A stretch of DNA of 64,000 bases from Picochlorum sp. 'celeri' (taxonomy: Eukaryota; Chlorophyta; Trebouxiophyceae): positions 434,001-498,000 of the forward strand of contig JAACMV010000003.1 of assembly GCA_010909725.1 (NCBI GenBank), written 5' to 3'. Within the stretch, counting starts at the first letter, position 1. Each line of letters starts with the position of its first letter. The position numbers and the translations under genes are program-made. A model generated the notes under the pieces. It did not search any database. It was given only the letters and a program-made list of their open reading frames with translations, and was not told the DNA's origin. Below are positions 40,962-50,917 of this stretch, piece by piece.

Positions 40962-42821
40962 ATGAAAATAGGAGTGTCAGCCAGTTCAGTTCGTCGAGGA
41001 GGTGAGTGGTGTACTGCTCTTCCCATTGTACCAGGTGAGAGGAGAATGTGTAAAGAACCTCAGGGTTTACATACTGCAGGGTGTATTGTTACACGAGGGA
41101 AACTGCTTCCGAGGAAAAACAACACACATTATCGACATTTCACTGTACGAGCTGCCGGAAACAATTCTGAAGAGACGGGGAGAGATACGAAAGCAAAGTG
41201 GGACCTTGGAAGGTTTGTCAAGACTCTGTGGTTCTTCAATAAGCCTTCGTCCCCGTTCAACTTCGTGAAAGATACGCTAGCAAAGCCATTTAGTAGAACC
41301 GAGGATAGTGAGTCGAGCATGATTGTGCTTGCTGGGACGAGAGAGCGTGAGGCTGAAAATGTGGTTATTGTTGCTGGAGCGACAGGTGGTGTAGGCAAAC
41401 GTGTGGTGACATTGTTACTGAACCAAGGCCGACACGTGAGAGCGTTAGTCAGGGATGTCGAGAAGGCAAAGTCTTTGTATGCTCCTGTGATTGAGCATGG
41501 TAGGTCGAGCGGATGTTTGGAGTTGGCTCCCGCAGACATTACGCAGGCAAAGACACTGTTGCCAGAGTATTTCACGGGGGTGAAGCAGCTTGTCTGGTGC
41601 GCTGCTACCAAAATTGTACCCAAGGAAGGTGATACAGAAGACCGACAAAAGTACTATCAGGGGATCAAGTTTTATGATCCAGAGGTTGAAGGTGATACCC
41701 CAGAATCTGTTGAATACAGAGGGATGATGAATGTGCTGGATGCCTTGCAAAATAGTTTACCAAAGGCCGATGGTATCGACATTTTCAATCCTGCTGTCAA
41801 AAAGGATGTCATTTTTGGACCAATTGATGACGTTGTGATGGGAGGAGTTTCCTCTTCGATGCTCAGTGTAAGCCCACTTGGTGGAGAGCAGGGAACTCCA
41901 GCAGGAATCTTTGCTGGCAATGTTACGCAGGCAAATAATGGAGGATTTGCTTCTGTTCGAAGCAGGAACTTCACACCATCACTTGATGTATCTGCATATG
42001 ATGGGTTTGAGATGAGGGTGAAGGGAGATGGGCAGAGGTATAAGTTTATAGCTAGAACTGAAGATGCCTTTGATGGTGTTGGCTATACCTGCTCATTTGA
42101 CACCAAGCCGGGAATATGGCAGACGATACGTATACCGTTTGACAAGCTCATTCCTGTGTTTAGAGCAAAGATTGTGCGGGATGGAACCAAATTCAATCAA
42201 CATCATGTGTCTAGTTTGCAACTGATGCTGAGTAAATTTGAGTATGATGGGCAGCTGAATCCTTCTTGGTCAGAGGGTCCCTTTGAACTTCCAGTTCAAT
42301 ACATCAAGACCTATGTAGAAGATCCTAGTATTCCTCGATGCGTCATGGTGAGTTCAGCTGGCGTGACAAGGCCTGGAAGACCTGGCATCAATGTAGAGGA
42401 AGAGCCCCCAGCAGTCAAAATGAATGACATGCTTGGAGGTTTGCTGACCTTCAAGGAAAAGGGAGAGGACGTGGTTCGAGAGAGTGGCATTCCATATGCC
42501 ATTGTAAGACCTGTCGCCTTAACCGAAGAGCCCGCGGGAGCAGAGCTGGAGTTGGACCAGGGAGATACAATCAAAGGCAAAATCTCCAGAGATGATGTTG
42601 CGGAGCTATGTGTTTCTCTGCTGGAGCAGAAAGATATGGCCAATGTCACCTTCGAAATCAAGTCAACAGTTCCATTCAGCACTCCATTCGAAATTGATCC
42701 TAGCAATCCTCCCCCACCTCGTGACTGGGGAGCCTTGCTTCGCACATCAAAACTCAAACCTCATGTGACTGGCAAGACCATTGATGGAGTATACACAGGA
42801 AGAGAGAAGGCGACGGTTTAA
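40962..42821 (+). CDS. Plastid SDR with inserted CIA30 domain (At4g18810/HCF173-like)
   Basis: Single exon, 619 aa. After a plastid-type N-terminus (residues ~1-65, ending HFTVRAAG) comes an atypical short-chain dehydrogenase: VVIVAGATGGVGKRVV (Rossmann GxxGxxG) and VKQLVWCAATK. The fold is interrupted by a CIA30 domain at ~residues 280-445 (DDVVMGGVSSSM, FRAKIVRDG), then resumes with VMVSSAGVTRPGRPG, GEDVVRESGIPYAIVRP and CALTEEP-like ALTEEPAGAELE. This layout matches Arabidopsis At4g18810 and the psbA translation factor HCF173; the conserved RPGRPG and TEEPAG blocks favour the former. A role in photosystem assembly or plastid RNA translation is inferred. TGTAA at 42857-42861. Confidence 0.85.
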   Translation: MKIGVSASSVRRGGEWCTALPIVPGERRMCKEPQGLHTAGCIVTRGKLLPRKNNTHYRHFTVRAAGNNSEETGRDTKAKWDLGRFVKTLWFFNKPSSPFNFVKDTLAKPFSRTEDSESSMIVLAGTREREAENVVIVAGATGGVGKRVVTLLLNQGRHVRALVRDVEKAKSLYAPVIEHGRSSGCLELAPADITQAKTLLPEYFTGVKQLVWCAATKIVPKEGDTEDRQKYYQGIKFYDPEVEGDTPESVEYRGMMNVLDALQNSLPKADGIDIFNPAVKKDVIFGPIDDVVMGGVSSSMLSVSPLGGEQGTPAGIFAGNVTQANNGGFASVRSRNFTPSLDVSAYDGFEMRVKGDGQRYKFIARTEDAFDGVGYTCSFDTKPGIWQTIRIPFDKLIPVFRAKIVRDGTKFNQHHVSSLQLMLSKFEYDGQLNPSWSEGPFELPVQYIKTYVEDPSIPRCVMVSSAGVTRPGRPGINVEEEPPAVKMNDMLGGLLTFKEKGEDVVRESGIPYAIVRPVALTEEPAGAELELDQGDTIKGKISRDDVAELCVSLLEQKDMANVTFEIKSTVPFSTPFEIDPSNPPPPRDWGALLRTSKLKPHVTGKTIDGVYTGREKATV

Positions 42822-42876
42822 ACGTATCTTACGCATCAAATATTAAAAAAAAACATTGTAATAATAACAAGCCGGC

Positions 42877-43453
42877 CTAATACGACGCAACACCAGCAAC
42901 AGGTCCTCTAATTCTACGTGCCAATTGCATGTCCTTTGGCATAATAGTGACACGCTTTGCATGAATCGCACACAAATTGCAATCCTCTAATAAATGCACT
43001 AAAAAGTCTTCTGTAGCCTCCTGCAGAGCCAAAAGCCCCTCTGCCGTCCATCTAAATGGCTCTGGAGCTACATTATTGGTAATTTCTCTTGCCAACCGAG
43101 CAAAAGGGAGCTTCCGAATCAACAGGTCCGTGCTCCTTTGGTATCTTCTAATTTCTCTAAGTGCTACAGTTCCTGGTCTAAACCGATGCGGTCTCTCTGC
43201 GACAAACAACAAGGATGATGGATCATTCACCGCACAACAAGAGAAACAGAGCAGAATAAAAAAACCTACTTGGTGCTCCTGCTGGCTTACCAGGAGGCCC
43301 TTCTTTCCTCACTCCCGCATTCGCAATCTGTTAAATTCAACATGAACATATTGCGTCAGTTTATCCTTTAAAAAGGCAAACAGTGTGCCCAACGTCACGC
43401 AAGCAAAACACAAAGACATAACAACGTACTGGAATCTTCTTATTACGAGCCAT
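42877..43453 (-). CDS. CENH3: Centromeric histone H3 (cenH3 / CENP-A)
   Basis: Three exons, 43453-43430, 43327-43270 and 43196-42877 (introns 102 and 73 nt; GTACGT...ACAG and GTAGGT...GCAG), phases 0 and 1; 133 aa. The histone fold starts [19 protein letters not shown] and ends [20 protein letters not shown]. It is cenH3, not canonical H3. The tail lacks the ARTKQTARKS/K9/K27 sequence and is only ~28 residues ([18 protein letters not shown]...). Loop 1 is lengthened and diverged ([12 protein letters not shown]), and alpha-2 reads [21 protein letters not shown], with the Trp and VHL typical of CENP-A and of plant HTR12. A short C-terminal extension (GPVAGVASY) is present. It marks centromeric nucleosomes for kinetochore assembly. 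Confidence 0.9.
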
Positions 43454-43752
43454 TTCTTGACCACATCAGCGTCCGCATATATTACCTATCAAAGAGTATA
43501 AACTATGTTTATATTGGCTATCGCTCGTCGCAAGACGTGGCCTTTGACGACTATCGACGCACCGACCAACCGAAATGGAATCTCAGTGTCCTACGTCCTC
43601 AACTCGTCACTTGGTCGTGATTAAAAGATATTCTGTATTTATTCAAGCAATAAACGGAGTGAATAAGCTTTTCTCATGATGCACAGAGGGCAAAACCGAA
43701 CGCAATGAAAGGACAGGCGGTTGACACTATCTGTCCCATCCAATCCAACCTT

Positions 43753-44508
43753 TCAAGGGCCTTGTCCATCGACCGAATATGGGCCCACGGCCAGCTGCGT
43801 GGCTGCATCCACCAGGCCTTGCCATGCCGATGCATTGATTTCCTTGGACAGTTTGTACACAATCTCACTGAACACAGGCACTCGCTTCACCTCCTTGTAC
43901 CCTAAACGCAGAAAAAGCTTTTGTGAGGCAGTATTCTTCTCCAATATCTTGGCTGTATAGCCGTTTACCCCCAATGAAGACATGCCATACACCATCATCA
44001 GGGTGACAGCTTCCCGAGCAAATCCTTTCCTTCTGCAAGATTTTTCGGCAATCATTACCTCAATCTCCACACAAGAATCATCTTCGTAATCGTTCCAGAA
44101 CATGTTTACATCCCCAACCATTCTCGCCTGCTCAGCCTCCTCCCCTTGGCCACCACCACGTGTCCCATCCAGAATGATGAATGTACATTCTGCAAACAAG
44201 ACAAGGAAGCCCATCATGTACTACATATATACCTCAGCACACATCATACACCACGCACTCTTGTCATCCTCTTTCCACTCTTCCTGCATTCGATACTCCT
44301 CATCCAAGGTTAGTCGCTCTGATGCCGTGTTTTCAAGCAATTCTTCATCTCCCTGCAAAATTGACACGTCATCAATGTCGTGAGATACCCTGAAATACTA
44401 AGAATCAGAACCCACCATCCACTCGTGATACCGCTTTACAAAATGCCTCCTATATGGCACAAGCTCAACGAGATCACCCCGAATCCGTGTGTTCCAGTTA
44501 TCAATCAT
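43753..44508 (-). CDS. NAT9: N-acetyltransferase 9-like (GNAT)
   Basis: Three exons, 44508-44416, 44352-44259 and 44189-43753, with introns of 63 and 69 nt (GTGGGT...TGCAG and GTGCGT...TGCAG), phases 0 and 1; 207 aa, the same as human NAT9. The first exon gives RGDLVELVPYRRHFVKRYHEWM, the second LLENTASERLTLDEEYRMQ and EEWKEDDK, the third CTFIILDGT, MVGDVNMFWND, the acetyl-CoA motif VMIAEKSCRRKGFAREAV and LEKNTASQKLFLRLGY. These blocks follow NAT9 in order. Human/fly NAT9 is linked to microtubule stability, but its substrate is uncertain. The 299 bp upstream of the cenH3 start (43454-43752) separates the two genes. Confidence 0.9.
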
Positions 44509-44828
44509 GGTTGTATCATGGTGCAACTCTGTAGCTGTAACCAGAACCCTGGTCTGTGCTATCTGCACAGTTGGAAATTTCGTCAACTCGATCCATACAA
44601 TATTTGCCTTATAATATCGCCTTGACCTTGCGTCAATACACATCAATCCAATCGCAATGCCGGTTGTATTGGGCGACCAGAGCCTGTGACATACCTGGAA
44701 AGGAACTGATTAAAAACAGGGCCTGATGCGTGAGTTAAATAATCCAGTACAATATAAAGTCATATTAAACATAGAGTGGAGCAGAATCTGGTAGCTTCAA
44801 GGGTCTGATGAATGAAACAAGCAATTGC

Positions 44829-44842
44829 GCACTTGCAAGTGC
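44829..44842. repeat. 14-bp perfect palindrome GCACTTGCAAGTGC
   Basis: Self-complementary over all 14 bases. It lies 26 nt from a second 14-bp palindrome. It could be a dimeric factor site or an RNA stem. Confidence 0.6.
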
Positions 44843-44867
44843 CCAGTTGAGAAATCGAGCGCCACCT

Positions 44868-44881
44868 TGCCAGATCTGGCA
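44868..44881. repeat. 14-bp perfect palindrome TGCCAGATCTGGCA
   Basis: Self-complementary over all 14 bases; partner of the palindrome at 44829-44842 in the NAT9/kinesin spacer. Confidence 0.6.
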
Positions 44882-45146
44882 GTCTAGACTGGAATCCTCT
44901 CTCGTTCTTGCGAAAACACCCACAATGTCCCTTATTGGGGATGAGTGTATTCAAAACGTACTTTTTTTTTTACATAATTGTTATTGAAGGAATATAAGTG
45001 ACCCGAGGAGGGTATAATACGCCAATAAGGTGGATTAACTCAGGGCTTGACGGATCCCAACTGCCAAGCTGGTTGGGTGGTATGATTCCACTCGAGCATC
45101 GAGATTAATACATACCTGAGACGATAGTATCTAATATTTTAAGAAA

Positions 45147-48100
45147 ATGGGTACTGGGTTGTTACAGACAACGGTGTCGAAGAAGGAAGACGATAGAGCG
45201 TGGAGGCCTCTGGAGACGGGGGCCCTCTTGGAGCCACCTCGATTGTCCGAGGAAGTGAACCCTAGGTAAGTGTTTCGGTGATTCTGTGTGGTTTTCTTGG
45301 GATATAGTCGATGGGCATGTGAATGCAGGAATTTGCAAGGTCTGTTTGATGACTCTTCCCCACACAACACCAGGCATGATGTTCTGGAGGATGCAAGCCA
45401 GCCGTTGAACGTGTATGTGCGAGTTCGCCCATCTCAGAATGATGATGATTGTATTTATGCGATGGGAAGAAATAGAATTGCTGTCAGGCCTCCAGAAGGT
45501 TCCTTGGCATGTAGGAATGGAGATTGCCAGAGGGAGCAAGTGTTCACCTTTAGTAGGGCATTTGGTCCTGAGACGTCGCAAGAAGAGTACTTTAGAGAGA
45601 CAACTGCGTTAGAGATAGATAATATGGTGAATAAGCCGGGGATTTATGAAGGTGTGTTTCTATCCTATGGGATAACTGCAGCTGGCAAGACGCACACAAT
45701 TCAGGGAACTCGAGAAGATCCTGGGGTAATTCCTCTGGCACTCAAGGCACTTTTCGACAAAGTGCCGGAGAATGAGAGGAAAATACAAGTATCATACTGT
45801 GAGATTTATAATGAGTCTATTCATGATTTATTGAGTGAAGTGAGGGGGCCACCATTGAAGCTCATGGATGGGAGAGATGGACGCGTGCATGTTGCTGGGC
45901 TTTCTTGGCACAGTGTATCCAATGCAAAGGAAGCTTGGAATACCCTTCGAAGAGGTGTGAAGCAGCGAAGGAAGGCAGAGACGCGCTTGAATTTCTCATC
46001 GTCGCGGTCCCATTCTGTGTTCAGTGTTCGAATAGGTGGTACAAAGAAGAAAATTTCATTCGTGGATCTGGCTGGTTCTGAGCGAGCAACTCGCACTGGA
46101 AATGTAGGTATACGATTAAAAGAAGCTGTGGCGATTAATGGATCTCTCATGACTCTTGGAAGGTGCTTGGAAGCTCTCAAGCATAACCAAACGATGATGG
46201 TGGGGACTGGTTCCAATGGCCCACCCAAAATGGTGCCGTACAGGGAGTCAAAAGTGACGCACTTATTTAGGGATGTATTTCATGGATATGGAAGGGTCAT
46301 TTTATCCGTCTGCGTATCTCCATCCGCGGGAGATTTTGATGAAACTGTGAGAGTTTTGAAGTATGCTGTGACTGCCAGCAAGATTTCGACCATAGAATGC
46401 CCTGAGCCACCCAAAAGAAAGATTCGAAATGAGACTCCGATCACCCTAAAAAGACATAGACTGATTGTCGAAGAAAAGTTGGATACATTGCCGGAAGCCA
46501 CAGAGAAGCAGGCAGAGGGACAGGGGTCAGAAGCAGAGTCTGGTGAGGTGGAATATAATATTGTAGAAATGGAAGGGTCTATTTCTATTAGGTCTGCCAT
46601 TCAGGAAGCATCTCCTTGCATTTTAGAAGGGGACGTAACCAATCCAGATCGGAGGGAAAGCGTGCCTTCCCCTGCTGCATTTGGCGCTTTTGAGAACGTG
46701 AGGACACCTCATATGACAGATGAGGAGCAAAGCACAGTCTCTCAAGACGACTTGAAAGAATCTTTGAGGTCTGAGATTCAAAGACTGTTAGGTGAACTAA
46801 GAAGTGCGGAGGAGCGTGCGCTTTTGATCGAGAATGAGGTCCGTGAAGAGGTGGCAGCAGAAATGACCCAAATGATGGAAAGTATGGAGGTCGACCATAA
46901 GAAGAGACTGGAAAGCGACATGCAGGCATTCGAAAAGAAGCGACATCAAATGCAAAAGAAACACCTTGAAGAGGTTGAAGAGTTGGAATCCGCTATTGCA
47001 TCGAAAGAGAATGAGTTGAAAAAACTCGAGTCAACAGGAAAGGAGTTGGAAACTTTGTTGACTGAAAAGGATAGAATCATTGTGGAGAAAGAGGATGCAC
47101 TTGAGAGAACCGAGAAAGCCTTAAATGATTCGCTTCAAGAAATTGAAAGGCTGCACCTAATCTTAGAACAAGAGCAGTCAAATAATGCAGAGATGGCAAA
47201 ATCCTTGGCCAAAGTTTTGAAAGAGCAGACATTTACGTCCAGTCCTAACTCTCTGATGTCTGAGGATCAAGAAGGGCTTGAATTGAATCAATTCACACGG
47301 CGAGTGACTCAAATAGAAGCTAACAATGCTATGGAGAGAGAAATGTCTGATCAACTCATAGATCGCTTGAGAAGAGACAATGAGAGCTTGAAGCAGAAAC
47401 TTGTGATCTTCACATCAGCGATCGAATGCCTCTCCACTCCCTTAAAGTCGAATATTATGGAAAGAATACTTTCCTCCAGCCCATTGGGAACGGGGCAAGG
47501 GCCTGAAGGGACACCCCATGACATTGCCTTGGCTAGAGCCAGAAGAGCTGTTGTGGAGGATCAGAGCAAGGTTTCAAGATTTGCAAAGGAGATTGATGCT
47601 TCAAGAAATGAAAGCGATAAAGCAGAGAAAGAAATTGATGATGTTATTATCGACTTGTCAACGCCCCGAAGTAACACGGATGGAGATGGAAACCAGGTAG
47701 AGCACACGCAAGATGATTTGCAACAGAATCATGGCAAGATGACTTGCGCTGATGAGCCTGCGGATCAACCAAATACGGATCTGAAGCAACGTAAGAAGAT
47801 TAAAAATGATTCCAAGGAAAAGAAATCGAAATCTTCGAAGAAAACGACAAAGAGACGGAAGTCTAACTGCAGCCCAGAGGCTCCTCAGCCAACTGTAAGA
47901 GTAACAAGGAGGATGGCAAAAATGAGGGCCATGCAAGAAGATACTCCACATAGAAGTCCTTCAGAAGAACAAGAAAATCATAGTGTTACTCCAAAGCCTA
48001 GAAGAAAACTGTTGTCGACAGCGAAGAAACCTGGAGGCCAATGTGATGCGGCATACACACCTAGAATTCTAGGGATCTCAAATAAGGGGAAACAGAGTAA

Positions 48101-48161
48101 AAAATCTGCGTATACCGCATCTGATTTGGGCCTCACGCCAAATCCATCCATTAGAGTGTGA
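45147..48161 (+). CDS. Kinesin-6-like motor protein with long coiled coil
   Basis: Two exons, 45147-45265 and 45329-48161 (63-nt intron, GTAAGT...TGCAG), phase 2; 983 aa. N-terminal motor (~residues 58-430): P-loop YGITAAGKTHTIQG, switch I NFSSSRSHSVFSVRI, switch II FVDLAGSERATRTGN, and VPYRESKVTHLF. The QGTREDPGVIPLALKALFD and GVKQRRKAETRLN segments resemble KIF20/KIF23 (kinesin-6), motors of the spindle midzone and cytokinesis. A predicted coiled coil (~500-740) follows. The tail is basic with TP sites (TPHRS, TPKPRRK, TPRIL) that look like CDK targets and nuclear-localisation patches (KKTTKRRK). Kinesin-7 is the alternative. TGTAA at 48176-48180. Confidence 0.85.
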
Positions 48162-48187
48162 TTTTCACAAGCCGTTGTAAAATAATA

Positions 48188-50582
48188 TTATACAGTAGCC
48201 ACCCAGGACTGCCTCACATCTTCTAAAGCTTTTTCAATCAAAGGGTTTTGCCTCCTTTGCATCACTACTGCGCGTCACTATTGTATCAGTGGGAATAAAT
48301 CACACGAATATAAAATTAAAAAAACTTACCTGTTTTGGGGAGAGAGGAAGACTTTGTTAGCTTTCCATGAGCATGTGATTTTGGCTTTTTGCCAGGCTTC
48401 TCTTGGGGTTCCTCGAACAAACAGTTTTGATCAAAATGTACTTCAGATAGATGTCGAAGAACAGTTTTGACTGCCATTTGATCACTTTCTGCATTATCAA
48501 AGATCCTGGATGCATGCAAAACTGCATCTTTTTCTCTCATCGAGGGATGACCGACCATTAGAGCAGTTGCCACCTGATGATGATTGCAAAATTCATCTTC
48601 TCCGCATTCTTCATACAGTGCAACACAAATAGCATCGTATAACTCGACTCTCTCTGATAGAAATTGATCTCTAATGCATTCTGCAAAGTCTCCTTGGTTG
48701 TACTCCCTGTCCTCCTCGAAGAGCTTTGCCCATTCTACATGGGTCCCTGGTTGGTCCTTTTCCAGGCAATGCATGATGTCCTCAAACCGTTTTACCGACT
48801 TCCCGCCTGGACTACCGACGCGGAAGAAAGATCTCAAAGCTACTGTCAGATCACTCTATAAATTCGCATCGATTTCATGGTTAGCACTGTTGCAATACTC
48901 CGTAAAAAATATATCACACACCTTTGGTATCATGCCAGCTGTCTGACCGGCTGCTTTGTCCAGACATTCGAAAAGCTCTTCCAAGTCTATCTGAAGATTA
49001 TTTTGAGCAACATATACCTCTTCTTTGATATCGCCGGTGAGCACTTTGAGGAAAAGCTCGCAGTCCGCATCCCACTGGTATCTCCAGAGACTGTATAGAA
49101 AGTTATACCCAAGCTGCAAATAAAGACCACCAGAACACTTAGAATCTCCATGCCTCAATAATCTATTTTTTGTCAATCACGCACCTCGACTACGGCTACA
49201 GCTATTCCAACCTTTTTCTGAAGATGGTTTCCAAGGAAATCTACCAAACTCACATGTTTCTGCATGGATGTAATCGACATTCTCTCTTTCCAAACTTCTC
49301 TCACCAATTTTTCAGTATCTCTTTTTGACATATGTTTATTCCTTATTTTGCCTCCAAATTTGTAAAGCTTAGGTACATCTGGCCCTGTTCCCATCCCAAT
49401 CAACTGATCCTTCCATGCCTCCTCACCCTTGTCAGCCAGCATACTCAAATACTTCTGAATAGCATTCTTCCTCTCAGACTCCATTTCTTCTTGGTGTCTC
49501 TGACGTGCTAATATTCTCTTTCCTTCCAAATCCTGGAAGCTTGCTAATTGCACAGATAAAGCACATTTCTGCCGTTGCAAAGACAGGCATTGACTCTCAA
49601 GAGCATGAAACTTCTTTGCTGTGGATCCACGCCGCCTTGATAGAGAAAAGATCAATGAATCTTTATCTAAATCATTTTGATCAACATTATCAATGATTTG
49701 GAGAAGCCTATTCATATTTTCGTCTTCCATAGGCTGGTCATCTTCTCTCTCTGCTTTCAGATATAAACCAACCTTTTCAATATCGAGGTCCTTTGCCAAG
49801 TTCTCCACTTGCCGGGCTAATTCATCATCCCCTATCAAATCCGATAGATCATCCAAAGACTCGGTGGGCCGTGGCGTTTTGGACGCGTCTGCAGCATCGA
49901 CTTCCTCCAGCCTCATGCGTATCCTGATGAGATTACTTTCAATACACTCTTTCTCCTCTGCTAAACTCTCGTTCTCTCTCATCACTCTCCCAAGCTGTTC
50001 CCTAAGATCTTCATTTTCTCTCTCAAGGTTGTCGATATGGTCTCGTGCCTCGCTGATCGCATGGTCAGACGTAACACTTTCCACAGTATCAGAACCCTCC
50101 CCGCACATGTTGAGGACAGACGATGATGCTGATTCCCTCTCACTGCCAGCACGTGAGCTTCCATGCACCGATATACTGTGAGACTCTAATTCTTCTTTTA
50201 CAGAAACAAGCACCTCCTGAATCTCTTTGATTTCCATTCTCAGGAGACTAAAGATTTCCTGTGCACATCTTTGGTATCCACCCCATAAATCCTCAAGACA
50301 CGTTGTGGCCTCACGGTATTCCGGAAGTTGATCCATCCATGCCATGAATTCCTTAAACTTTGACTCATAGAAACCCATAGCATCAGGTAAACCCCTTATA
50401 TTTCCATGAACTCTGACTTCCTTGTCCCTTTCCAACTTTAGGATGGCATGGTGTAATCTCCGCAAAACTGAATAAGAGCCACGATTTGAAGGGGGAGTAT
50501 GAGCTAATCGATTCAAAACCTTGACTGTCATGCGTGGTGACGGTCCTTCAGTACCCTGAAGATTCCCTTGCTGGTAGTCCAT
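48188..50582 (-). CDS. Coiled-coil protein, TSNAXIP1-like (tentative)
   Basis: Four exons, 50582-49185, 49113-48922, 48855-48330 and 48264-48188 (introns 71, 66 and 65 nt; GTGCGT, GTGTGT and GTAAGT donors); all phases agree, 730 aa. The last exon (VMQRRQNPLIEKALEDVRQSW) comes from a splice ending GTAG at 48265. Coiled coils lie at ~200-260 and ~350-400. The block KLVREVWKERMS ... FLGNHLQKKVGIAVAVVE, LGYNFLYSLWRYQWDADCELFLKVL read across the first splice, then GDIKEEVYVAQNNL, resembles proteins of the TSNAXIP1/ciliary coiled-coil group; the last third has EF-hand-like helices. Similarity is from memory and weak. The start could be further upstream. The convergent kinesin stop is 26 bp away. 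Confidence 0.65.
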
Positions 50583-50917
50583 GCCTGTCCCCTTCCTGTT
50601 CTGTTTGGGAGCAACAGTGAGCAGCTCCCATGCATACAAGTAAACCCAAATGTAGCATTTGAACATAGATCTACGGCTCCCATCATAGAATCAAGAGCCA
50701 TGCGACAACATCCCACCAATATTCCAAGAGTTTGTCAGGGACTGGTCAAACCTTGATTTCGTAGTTGACTGGAGATTGTGTGGCTGTCAGAAGAGACCTC
50801 CACCTTCTGTAACCACAGGCACATGGCACGCACATGAAGAATGGCCTGTAGCACCTCTCGCTCAAATATAATATCTGAATTTGATTTTGAATTTAATTTG
50901 ACAGAATATATTCGATA
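50583..50917. other. Divergent intergenic region (coiled-coil gene / SppA)
   Basis: The coiled-coil frame is open to 50666, so the true start or a further small exon may lie here. An AT-rich stretch directly precedes the SppA start. No RNA gene seen. Confidence 0.45.

Larger units (their letters stand above)
44509..45146. other. Divergent NAT9 / kinesin intergenic region rich in inverted repeats
   Basis: The longest non-coding stretch. It holds a TATAAAG at 44753-44759, two 14-bp perfect palindromes, a TCCC/GGGA hairpin followed by a ten-T run at 44962-44971, a CCCAAC/GTTGGG stem near 45056-45077 and CTCGA/TCGAG near 45091. A short Pol III transcript ending at the T-run is possible, but I recognise no known RNA. 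The right part is the likely kinesin promoter and leader. Confidence 0.4.

Noticed and set aside
42877..43230. Canonical histone H3 gene or pseudogene
   Set aside because: Tail, loop 1 and alpha-2 are those of cenH3, and upstream exons restore a complete product, so it is neither canonical H3 nor broken.
44983..45120. tRNA or spliceosomal RNA in the kinesin upstream region
   Set aside because: No A/B box pair, no cloverleaf and no U1-U6 signature sequence could be matched.
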